Shown here in pieces: positions 1 to 6,771 of a stretch of DNA of 19,590 nucleotides (positions are counted from its first letter, which is position 1; each line of letters starts with the position of its first letter). A program made the position numbers and the translations under genes. This stretch comes from DASULK01 sp036278255 (lineage in GTDB: Bacteria > Actinomycetota > Actinomycetes > Mycobacteriales > Micromonosporaceae). The stretch covers positions 1 to 19,590 of the forward strand of contig DASULK010000093.1 of NCBI GenBank assembly GCA_036278255.1, in the 5' to 3' direction. The notes under the pieces were generated by a model that searched no databases, had not been told where the DNA came from, and saw nothing but the letters and a program-made list of their open reading frames with translations.

Positions 1-458
1 TCGACGAGGGTACGGGCGGCGGTCCGCACACTGTCGGGGTCGAGTTCCTCGACGACCCGCCCCTGGTAGTCCAGCCGCCCCTTGACCCCGGCGGTGTAGC
101 GGCGCTGCACCAGGCTCTCGGGCCGCTGGTACCGGAAGTCGTACATGTGGTCCGAGGGCACGTTGCCGCGCCCGATGAGGAAGATGTCGCGGAATCCCTC
201 GTTGGTGATGATGCCGGTCGCGGCGCCGCGGCGCTCCAGGACCGTGTTGAGCCCCAGGGTGGTGCCATGGATGAAGAGCTCCACCTGCGACAGGTCGGTG
301 CCGAGGGCGGCGACCGAGTTGAGCACCCCTTCCCAGGGCCGGGCCGGGGTGGTCGGCGCCTTGCGGAAGCGCACCCGGTTGGTCCGGGTGTCCAGCTCCA
401 TCGCATCGACGAAGGTACCGCCGATGTCCACTGCCAGCCGGATGTGCGGTTCAGACAC
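1..458 (-). CDS. Hydantoinase/5-oxoprolinase family protein (HyuA-like), N-terminal part, cut by window edge
   Basis: Translation of the minus strand from a GTG at 458-456 gives 152 residues with no stop before the edge. The start shows the ATP-binding signature of the hydantoinase A/oxoprolinase family: LAVDIGGTFVDA at about residues 8-19. It continues with the family's FIHGTTLGLNTVLERRGA block near residue 60 and NEGFRDIFLIGRGN near residue 84. Members are ATP-dependent amidohydrolases (5-oxoprolinase, N-methylhydantoinase A, acetone carboxylase subunits), usually near 700 residues, so most of the protein is missing. The GTG overlaps the stop of the upstream ATPase gene (GTGTCTGA), with an AAGGAAG ribosome site about ten bases upstream, so the two are translationally linked. 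The transporter context suggests the substrate is an imported cyclic or amide compound; which one cannot be read from this part. Family is sure, reaction is not. Confidence 0.9.
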   Translation of the reverse strand, partial: MSEPHIRLAVDIGGTFVDAMELDTRTNRVRFRKAPTTPARPWEGVLNSVAALGTDLSQVELFIHGTTLGLNTVLERRGAATGIITNEGFRDIFLIGRGNVPSDHMYDFRYQRPESLVQRRYTAGVKGRLDYQGRVVEELDPDSVRTAARTLV

Positions 459-2598
459 GGGTCCCACTTCCTTTCATCAGGGCGGGAAGCTCGGGTGCGC
501 GCCAGCACGCCGCCCGGCTCGGGCCGTACGGTCGCAGTTGCTGTTCCTCTTCCCGGCATTCCTGGGTGGCGAAGGGGCAGCGAGCGGCGAGCGGGCAGCC
601 GGTGACGCCGTCGGCCTCCTCCAGGTCCCGGGTCAGTTCGACGCGGGGGCCGGCGAAGCCGGCACCGAGGCTGGGCGCGCTGGAGAGCAGCGCCCGGGTG
701 TAGGGGTGCCGGGGGTTGTCAAACACCTCGTCGACCGGCCCCTCCTCCACGATGCGGCCGAGGTAGAGGACGACCACCCGGTCGCAGAAGCCGCGCACGG
801 TGGCCAGGTCGTGGGAGATGAAGACCGAGCCGCGGGAGGCGTCGCCGACCACCTCGGCGATGACGCGGAGGATCTGCGCCTGCACGGTGACGTCCAGCGC
901 GGAAGTCGGTTCGTCGAAGACGATCAGCTCGGGACGTCCCACCAACGCGCGGGCGATACCGACACGCTGGGCCTGCCCGCCGGAGAGTTCGTGGGGCTGG
1001 CGCTGCAGGATGGAGCGATCCAGTCCGATCCGGTCCAGCACCGCGCCGACCTGCTCGGCCCGCTCGGCGGCGGGAATCCCGAGGGCGCGCAGCGGCTCGG
1101 CGATGGCATCGGCGACCGTCCGGCGCGGGCTCAGCGATCCGATCGGGTCCTGGAAGACCATCTGCGCCCGGGTACGTATCCGGCGCAGTTCCCGGCCGCG
1201 GAGCCTGGCCAGGTCCGCTCCGCGCAGGCGTACGGTCCCCTTCGCCGGGGGGACGAGGCCCAGCATCAGCCGGGCGAGTGTGCTTTTGCCGCAGCCGCTC
1301 TCCCCGACCACGCCGAGGGTCTCGCCCGCCGCCACCTGCAGGCTGATGCCGTGCAGCGCATGATGGCCGCCCGAGCCGAAGCGGCTGCGGTAGATGACAT
1401 GCGCGTCATCGATCTCCAGCACCACCCGTCGGCCGTCGGCGGGGGTGGCGGGACCTGACGGGCCGGGACGGGTGCCGGCAGCCGGTGCGGAGGCACCGAC
1501 CGGGGCCGCGGCCGACCGGGCCCGTCGGGGCCGTGCGGGAACCTCCGCGCCATCGGCCGGGGAACGGGGGTGGAAGCAGGCCGTGGTCCAGCTGTCATCG
1601 GCGGGCATCGGCGTGGTGGCGGGGCGCTCACTGGTGCAGCGCTCGGTGGTGTACGTGCAGCGGGGCGCGAACGGGCAGGAGCGGGGTGCCTGGTGCAGCA
1701 GCGGCATCGTTCCGGCGGTGGGCACCACCGGCCGGCCGTCCACGTCGGGCACCGAGGCGAGCAACGCCCGGGTGTAGGGGTGTGCCGGCTCGCGCAGCAC
1801 CCGCTCGGTCGGGCCGCTCTCCACAACGGTGCCGGCGTAGAGCACGATGATCCGGTCGCAGACCGGCGCGATCGACGCGAGGTCGTGCGAGATCAGCAGG
1901 ACGGCGCGGCTGTCGGCGTCGGCGGCGAGCCGGAACTGTCGCAGGATCTCCCGGGTCAGGGTGACGTCGAGGCCGGTGGTGGGCTCATCTGCGATGAGCA
2001 GGCCGGGGGCGCAGCCGGTCGCCAGCGAGATCATCACCCGCTGGGCCATGCCGCCGGAGAGTTCGTGCGGGTAGGCGTCCAGCCGCCGCTCGGGGTTACG
2101 GATGCCGACCGCCTCAAACAACTCGCGCGCGGTGCGTCGTGCAGTCTGGCGGTCCAGTTGCTGGTGGGTGGTCAGGCGGTCCGTCAACTGCCGACCGACG
2201 GTGCGGGTCGGGCTCAATGCGCCGCGGGGATTCTGGAAGCAGAGGGCCACGCCGTTGCCGCGGTGGGCCCGGAGCGCCTCCTCGTCCATCCGCAGCACGT
2301 CGGCGCCCTCCTCCAGTCGCCCGTCCGGTCCGGCGAAGCGCACCGCGCCGGTCGCTTCGGAACCGCCGGGCAGCAGCCCCACGACGGAGCGGGCGACCAT
2401 GCTCTTACCGCCGCCGCTCTCACCGACCAGGCCGACCACCTCACCGGCGTTGACGTGCAGGGTGACGTTGCTCAGCGCGGCGACGTCGCCGGCGGGGCGG
2501 CGGATGACGACGGAGAGGTCCTCAATCGACAGCATGGTCCCCGTTGTCTCCCGTCCGTCGCTGCGGTGCGCTCCGCTGCGCGTACCGGTCGCGCTCAT
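451..2598 (-). CDS. Fused dipeptide/oligopeptide ABC transporter ATPase (DppD-DppF fusion)
   Basis: A 715-residue protein carries two complete ABC ATPase domains of the Dpp/Opp/nickel importer family. Domain 1 has Walker A GESGGGKS at 59-66, Q-loop FQNP near 121, signature LSGGMAQ at 180-186, Walker B LLIADEP at 200-206 and H-loop SHD at 237-239. Domain 2 has GESGCGKS at 432-439, FQDP near 482, LSGGQAQ at 538-544, LIVFDEP at 558-564 and SHD at 595-597. Each domain ends in the oligopeptide-transporter C-terminal cysteine motif (C308, C314, C321, C341; C668, C674, C681, C698), which in some mycobacterial relatives holds an iron-sulfur cluster. A proline/alanine-rich linker (about 350-390) joins the halves. 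It powers uptake through the two permeases encoded just upstream. ATG at 2598 overlaps the previous stop (ATGA); homology begins only at MLSIEDL (residue 22, position 2535), so a shorter start is possible. Confidence 0.93.
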   Translation of the reverse strand: MSATGTRSGAHRSDGRETTGTMLSIEDLSVVIRRPAGDVAALSNVTLHVNAGEVVGLVGESGGGKSMVARSVVGLLPGGSEATGAVRFAGPDGRLEEGADVLRMDEEALRAHRGNGVALCFQNPRGALSPTRTVGRQLTDRLTTHQQLDRQTARRTARELFEAVGIRNPERRLDAYPHELSGGMAQRVMISLATGCAPGLLIADEPTTGLDVTLTREILRQFRLAADADSRAVLLISHDLASIAPVCDRIIVLYAGTVVESGPTERVLREPAHPYTRALLASVPDVDGRPVVPTAGTMPLLHQAPRSCPFAPRCTYTTERCTSERPATTPMPADDSWTTACFHPRSPADGAEVPARPRRARSAAAPVGASAPAAGTRPGPSGPATPADGRRVVLEIDDAHVIYRSRFGSGGHHALHGISLQVAAGETLGVVGESGCGKSTLARLMLGLVPPAKGTVRLRGADLARLRGRELRRIRTRAQMVFQDPIGSLSPRRTVADAIAEPLRALGIPAAERAEQVGAVLDRIGLDRSILQRQPHELSGGQAQRVGIARALVGRPELIVFDEPTSALDVTVQAQILRVIAEVVGDASRGSVFISHDLATVRGFCDRVVVLYLGRIVEEGPVDEVFDNPRHPYTRALLSSAPSLGAGFAGPRVELTRDLEEADGVTGCPLAARCPFATQECREEEQQLRPYGPSRAACWRAPELPALMKGSGTRV

Positions 2599-3500
2599 GC
2601 CCGCCGCCTCGCGTCAGCGCGTTCCTGCAGGCCCTCGCCGAGCAGGCTGAACCCGAGCACGCAGAGCAGGAGCATCAGGCCGGGTGGCAGCGAGGTCCAC
2701 CAGCGCCCGGCGACAATGTCCGAACTGCCGAAGCTGATCATCGCGCCCCATTCGGCGGTCGGGACGGTGACACCGAGACCGAGGAAGGAGAGCCCGGCGA
2801 GGGTGAGCATCGCCCACCCGCAGTTCAGGGGCGCGATCACCCGTACCGGGGTGAGGCTGTTGGGCAGGATGTGCCGCCACAGCACGCCGACGGTGGAGGA
2901 TCCGGCGAGGACCGAGGCGTCGACGAAGGGCAGTTCACGCAGGGACCGCACTTCGGCGCGGACCAGCCGGGCGTAGGCCGGTGCGTTCACTACCGCAATC
3001 GTGATGATCAGGTTGACGGTGCCGTTGCCCAGCAGGGCGGCGACGGCGAGCGCCAGGATGAAGGTGGGGAACGCCTGGAAGATGTCGACCATCCGCATGA
3101 GGATGTCGTCGAGCCAGCCGCCGAAGTAGCCGGCGATCAGCCCGAGCAGGGTGCCGACCACCACCGCCAGCGCCACCGCCGCGACGGCGATGCCCAGGTC
3201 GATCCGGCCGGCGTGCAGCAGCCGTGCCCACACATCCATCCCGTTGGCGTCGGTGCCGAGGAGGTGCCCGCCGCCGGGTGGGGCCAGCGAGGCGTTCGGG
3301 TCGATCTCCTCCGGACCCCAGCTGCTCAGCAGCGGCGCGAGGAGCGCGGCGAGGGCGACGACGGCCAGGATGATCGCGCCGGTGACGATCAGCACCCGGG
3401 CGAAGGCACCACCACGAACGGGGATCACCGCTGCTGGGGGGGCAGCCGGATCAGCCGTGGTGGCCGCACTCGGCCTGCGGGCGGCTCGCACGTCAGCCAT
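2595..3500 (-). CDS. ABC transporter permease, DppC/OppC type
   Basis: This 301-residue inner-membrane permease belongs to the BPD_transp_1 superfamily. An N-terminal cytoplasmic tail rich in Ala/Arg/Pro (1-34) leads to a first membrane segment at about 35-58. The DppC-type periplasmic stretch follows, with the family motif HLLGTDANGMDVWARLLHAG at 79-98. Several hydrophobic helices come next, with the cytoplasmic coupling loop around 192-214 (FVDASVLAGSSTVGVLWRHI) that contacts the ATPase. The ending GFSLLGEGLQERADARRRA is typical of DppC proteins. I chose the ATG at 3500 because it overlaps the stop of the upstream permease gene (ATGA) and gives a normal DppC length; a longer open frame to 3656 would only add an out-of-family Arg/Pro-rich stretch antisense-like in character. 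Pairs with the DppB-type protein to form the channel. Confidence 0.93.
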   Translation of the reverse strand: MADVRAARRPSAATTADPAAPPAAVIPVRGGAFARVLIVTGAIILAVVALAALLAPLLSSWGPEEIDPNASLAPPGGGHLLGTDANGMDVWARLLHAGRIDLGIAVAAVALAVVVGTLLGLIAGYFGGWLDDILMRMVDIFQAFPTFILALAVAALLGNGTVNLIITIAVVNAPAYARLVRAEVRSLRELPFVDASVLAGSSTVGVLWRHILPNSLTPVRVIAPLNCGWAMLTLAGLSFLGLGVTVPTAEWGAMISFGSSDIVAGRWWTSLPPGLMLLLCVLGFSLLGEGLQERADARRRA

Positions 3501-4510
3501 CAGATCCTCACTCTCGGGTCGAGGGCCGCCTGGACCACGTCGGCGATGAGGAACACGATCACGTAGCAGGCGGCGATGATGAGGACCGACGCCTGCACGA
3601 CCGGGTAGTCGCGGTAGAGCAGTCCACGCAGCGCCCATTGCCCGAAGCCCTGCCACGAGTAGACGTACTCGATCAGGACCGTCGACCCGATCGCGGTGCC
3701 GAAGACCAGGGCGGCCAGCGCCGGCAGCCGGACCAGGGTCGCGCGCAGCAGGTAGCCGCGGCGCAGGACCCGCTCGGGTAGCCCGTGGGTGCGGGCGGCC
3801 ACGTACGCCTCGGAGTGCAGCACCTCCAGCGCGGAGGCTCGGACGCTGCGCAGCAGCGGCGCCACGATGACGATGCTGAGGGTGGCGACCGGCAGGATGA
3901 GATGGCTCAATGCGGAGGTGAAGGCGGGGCCGTTACCGGTCAGGGCCGCATCGATCAGTTCGGCACCGGTCAGCGGGGCCAGGTCGGTCTCCGGGTCAAC
4001 GCGGCCGCTCGGTGCGGGGAACCACCCCAGCATGCTGTAGCCGACCAGGATCAGCACCAGCCCCAGCCAGAACTCCGGCATCGAGTTGCCGATCAGCGCG
4101 AAGATCCGCACGGTGTGGTCACCGAGACGGTCGGCGCGGCGGGCCGACCAGATTCCGAGCGCCACCGCGATGATCAGGGCGGTGGTGACGGCGAGGACGA
4201 CCAGTTCCAGGGTGGGGCCGATCCGGACCGCCAGCTCCTCGGCGACGGAGGCGCCGCTCTGGATCGAGGTGCCGAAGTCGCCGGTGGCCAGCCCGCGGAG
4301 GTAGTCGAGGAACTGTTTCCACAGTGACTGGTCCAGCCCGTAGCGGGCCCGGGCCGCTGCCGCGTCCTCCTCGGTGGCGTTGGGCCCGAGGATGGTCCGG
4401 ATCGGGTCCCCGGGCAGCACCCGGACCAGGAGGAAGGTCACGACGACCACTCCGAGCAGCACCGGGATGAGCTGGAGTAGTCGTCGGACGACGAACCGAA
4501 GGATCCGCAT
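3500..4510 (-). CDS. ABC transporter permease, DppB/OppB type
   Basis: This 336-residue permease begins MRILRFVVRRLLQLIPVLLG, the classic DppB/OppB start: one amphipathic Arg-rich turn followed by the first membrane helix and FLLVRVLPGDP. Residues 45-80 form the periplasmic loop with the family signatures ARYGLDQSLWKQFLDYL and GDFGTSIQSG. The coupling loop with EAYVAARTHGLPERVLRRGY near residues 228-247 fits the EAA-type motif used to dock the ATPase. The C terminus (VIVFLIADVVQAALDPRVRI) matches the usual LNLLVDLLYAxLDPRI-like ending of the family. Length is normal. It lies 15 bases after the binding-protein gene, and its stop overlaps the DppC start. It forms the membrane channel of the importer with DppC. 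Confidence 0.94.
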   Translation of the reverse strand: MRILRFVVRRLLQLIPVLLGVVVVTFLLVRVLPGDPIRTILGPNATEEDAAAARARYGLDQSLWKQFLDYLRGLATGDFGTSIQSGASVAEELAVRIGPTLELVVLAVTTALIIAVALGIWSARRADRLGDHTVRIFALIGNSMPEFWLGLVLILVGYSMLGWFPAPSGRVDPETDLAPLTGAELIDAALTGNGPAFTSALSHLILPVATLSIVIVAPLLRSVRASALEVLHSEAYVAARTHGLPERVLRRGYLLRATLVRLPALAALVFGTAIGSTVLIEYVYSWQGFGQWALRGLLYRDYPVVQASVLIIAACYVIVFLIADVVQAALDPRVRI

Positions 4511-4525
4511 GGGGAGGGCGGCGGG

Positions 4526-6178
4526 TCAGGCCGCGTGGAGGTGACGCAGTCGGGCCAGTCCGTCCATCGGCTGGACCCAACCGGCCACGTCGGCGCGGAC
4601 GGGGAGGTTGAAGTTGGGCTGGCAGACCATCACCCAGGGCACATCCTCGGCAAGGATTTCCTGCACCCGGGTCCACAACCGCAGCCGGGCCGCCTCGTCC
4701 ACGGTGGTGTGGGACTCCTCGTAGATCCGCTCGATCTCCTCGTTGCGGTAGTTGGAGTAGTTCAGGTTGGCGCTGGAGACGAAGCTGGTGGCGAGCATGT
4801 ACTCCACGTCGTTGACCCAGAGCTGACCGGAGGTGATCTGCAGCGGGATGTTGCGCTGCTCCCGCCGCTGCGCCAGCGTGGCCGGGTCCAGCGGGGTCAG
4901 TTTCAGCTCGATGCCGGCCTTGCGTGCCTCGCTCTGCACCACCACCGCGAGCTGCTGGTGGGTGTCGTTGTCGGTCTCGAAGACCAGTTCCGAGTTGACC
5001 GAGGTGACACCTGCGGCGGCCAGCGCCGCTCGGGCCTTGTCGAGGTCGTGGGTGTACGGGTAGCCATGCTCGTCGGAGCCGGGCATGTCCAGCGGCACCA
5101 CGCTCTTGGCGGGCCGGGCGTCCCCGCCGTAGATGTTGGCGATGATCTGCTCGTACGGCACCGCGTACGCCAGCGCCTTGCGGACGTTGACGTTGTCGAA
5201 GGGGGCAGTGATCACCGACATCTGGATGGCGACCTGATCGTTGCTCGGCGCCGAGATGACTTTGATGCCGTCGGCCTTCTTCAGGTCGGCGATGTCACGC
5301 TTGCTGACGCCCAGCGCGATATCGATGTCGCCGTTCTCCAGTTGGAGACGCTGGTTGGCGGCGGCCGGCACCACCGAGATGCGGATGGTGTCGGTCTTGG
5401 CCGGATCGGGTCCCGAGTAGTTCTTGTTCGTCTCCAGGACGATCTCCTGGCCCTGGACCGCCCTGGTCACGTTGAAGTAGCCGCCGGTGGGGGCGTTCTT
5501 GGCGAACCACTCCTTGGCCCAGGGGTCTGAGTCGGTGGCATGCTTCTTCGCCTCGACGGAGTCGTAGACGTAGAGGGAGATCGCCTGGATCTGGCGGGTG
5601 AGCGCGCTCGGGAACGCCTGGGTGAACTGGACGGTGTACTTGTCGATCACCGTCACCTGGTCGGGTTCGGTGAGACCGATGGTGCGGTAGATACCCGCCA
5701 CGTTCGCCTGCGCCGCGAAGGCGCGGTCCTTGGACCACTTGATGTCCTCGGCGGTCAACTCGTTCCCGCTGGCGAAGGTCACGCCCTGGCGCAGCTTGAG
5801 GGTCCAGACCTTCTGGTCGGCGCTCGGTTCGAACGATTCGGCGAAGGTGGGGACGATGTTCTGGGTGTCGAGGATGCGGGCTCCACTCACCTCGGTCACA
5901 CCGTAGTCGATCATGTACGGGTAGACGTTTTTGTAGAGCATCAACGCCGTCAGGTCGAACCCGACGAAGTCCTGATCCCAGCTGCTGAGGTAGTTGGAGA
6001 CGGCGATCCGCAGCGTCGAGGCGCCCCGGCCGGTGGAGCTGCTGCCCGAGTTGCCGGACTTGCCCGCCGCACAGGCGCCGGTGGTCAGCAGCAGCGCGAC
6101 GCTGCCCCCGAGTTGGAGCACCGAACGGCGCGAGATGTTGGGGGTGCCGGCGCCGAACGAACGCGCTGTACCAGCCAT
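4526..6178 (-). CDS. ABC transporter substrate-binding lipoprotein, family 5 (DppA/OppA-like), Tat-exported
   Basis: A 550-residue solute-binding protein of the SBP_bac_5 family, which captures peptides or similar ligands outside the membrane and delivers them to the permeases. The N terminus has a twin-arginine motif SRRSVLQL (16-23), a hydrophobic stretch, and a lipobox-like TTGAC placing the lipidated cysteine at C36. This implies Tat export followed by lipid anchoring. Family features follow, including WTLKLRQGVTFASGNELTAEDIKWS and the late NVNVRKALAYAVPYEQI block. The start at 6178 is set by a strong GGAGGAG ribosome site about six bases upstream; a longer frame to 6226 lacks such a site and would bury the signal peptide. 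It is the first gene of the five-gene operon. Ligand specificity cannot be told from sequence alone; the HyuA-type gene downstream hints at hydantoin-, oxoproline- or peptide-like ligands. Confidence 0.93.
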   Translation of the reverse strand: MAGTARSFGAGTPNISRRSVLQLGGSVALLLTTGACAAGKSGNSGSSSTGRGASTLRIAVSNYLSSWDQDFVGFDLTALMLYKNVYPYMIDYGVTEVSGARILDTQNIVPTFAESFEPSADQKVWTLKLRQGVTFASGNELTAEDIKWSKDRAFAAQANVAGIYRTIGLTEPDQVTVIDKYTVQFTQAFPSALTRQIQAISLYVYDSVEAKKHATDSDPWAKEWFAKNAPTGGYFNVTRAVQGQEIVLETNKNYSGPDPAKTDTIRISVVPAAANQRLQLENGDIDIALGVSKRDIADLKKADGIKVISAPSNDQVAIQMSVITAPFDNVNVRKALAYAVPYEQIIANIYGGDARPAKSVVPLDMPGSDEHGYPYTHDLDKARAALAAAGVTSVNSELVFETDNDTHQQLAVVVQSEARKAGIELKLTPLDPATLAQRREQRNIPLQITSGQLWVNDVEYMLATSFVSSANLNYSNYRNEEIERIYEESHTTVDEAARLRLWTRVQEILAEDVPWVMVCQPNFNLPVRADVAGWVQPMDGLARLRHLHAA

Positions 6179-6233
6179 GGATACTCCTCCGTCAACTGCA
6201 AGGTCAACGGCAGGCCGCTCACCCACCTGCCTG

Positions 6234-6274
6234 CAGATTGTTCTACCAGGCTAAAAGCTTGTGAACAAGATCTG
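6234..6274 (-). promoter_or_regulatory. Candidate promoter plus overlapping inverted-repeat operator for the transporter operon
   Basis: On the minus strand TTGTTC (6268-6263) and TAGAAC (6245-6240) are separated by 17 bases, a fair match to vegetative -35/-10 elements. Transcription would start near 6233, about 55 bases before the binding-protein ATG. An imperfect inverted repeat covers the same elements: CAGATTGTTC at 6234-6243 and GAACAAGATCTG at 6263-6274 (arms pair except for a two-base GA bulge). A repressor bound there would block RNA polymerase. A partial third copy, CAGATTGTGC, lies at 6290-6299. Elements are seen; function is inferred. Confidence 0.4.
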
Positions 6275-6352
6275 AATCCGCACTGTTCTCAGATTGTGCC
6301 CTTACTAGCTGGTACTTCACTCCGGCGGGAGGCGCCCGCAGCACAGCGCGCC

Positions 6353-6387
6353 GTTCACCAGCGTTCACATAACCAACACAAATGGTT
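6353..6387. repeat. Phased GTTCAC direct repeats and AACCA-N7-TGGTT palindrome
   Basis: GTTCAC occurs at 6353-6358 and again at 6363-6368, exactly one helical turn apart, and its inverse GTGAAC is at 6261-6266. Immediately after the second copy lies the dyad AACCA-acacaaa-TGGTT (6371-6387). Such spacing suits a transcription factor operator in a divergent promoter region. No known consensus is matched with confidence. Confidence 0.35.
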
Positions 6388-6771
6388 CAGAGGTTCTTTG
6401 TTCGCTCCTGAATAAAGTGTTGGCGTTGGCGACAAAACTTCTGCCCGACAGGAGCTGTCTTTCTGCTGTGACTTGAGTTACGGTCTGGGGCGCAAGCCAC
6501 AGATCGCCTGCGAACGCACGTTCGGGCGACGCCTGGGCTCCAACACCCCATATGTCCTCGGACGTAGCACCACCAGAGCAGCACGACCGCCCGTCCGGCG
6601 TCGGCGCAGGCCTAGCCCGAACGGCAGGACCCGCCGGACCGGCAGACCGGAGAGCACCCCGTACAACGTCATTCCCGCCTCCACCGACCACCGACACGAT
6701 CGGCCCGGTCGGGCGAACCGTGATGTTCCCCGCGGGATCTGCCCGCACAACCTCATTCAGCAGGAGGTTTC

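Larger units (their letters stand above)
6179..6771. promoter_or_regulatory. 593-bp divergent intergenic region between transporter operon and ThuA-type gene
   Basis: No convincing gene lies here. The left half (6230-6480) is clearly more AT-rich than its surroundings and contains the repeats and candidate promoter listed separately. The right half (6540-6750) is GC-rich without obvious codon bias; it includes an 8-bp palindrome CCCGCGGG at 6728-6735. A small inverted repeat GACAG-gag-CTGTC sits at 6447-6459. The plus-strand gene has an excellent ribosome site (AGGAGGT at 6762-6768) four bases before its ATG. I could not place a confident plus-strand -35/-10 pair. Confidence 0.6.

Noticed and set aside
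1570..3566. Long plus-strand frames over the transporter operon
   Set aside because: They are antisense to well-supported ABC transporter genes and rich in Gly/Arg/Gln/Asp repeats typical of shadow frames in high-GC DNA.
6447..6459. GACAG-gag-CTGTC inverted repeat considered as a terminator
   Set aside because: Only five base pairs and it lies in a divergent promoter region where no transcript needs to end.
6365..6748. 127-codon minus-strand frame in the divergent intergenic region
   Set aside because: No ribosome site, no codon bias and no protein-like motif; it overlaps the AT-rich regulatory half of the region.
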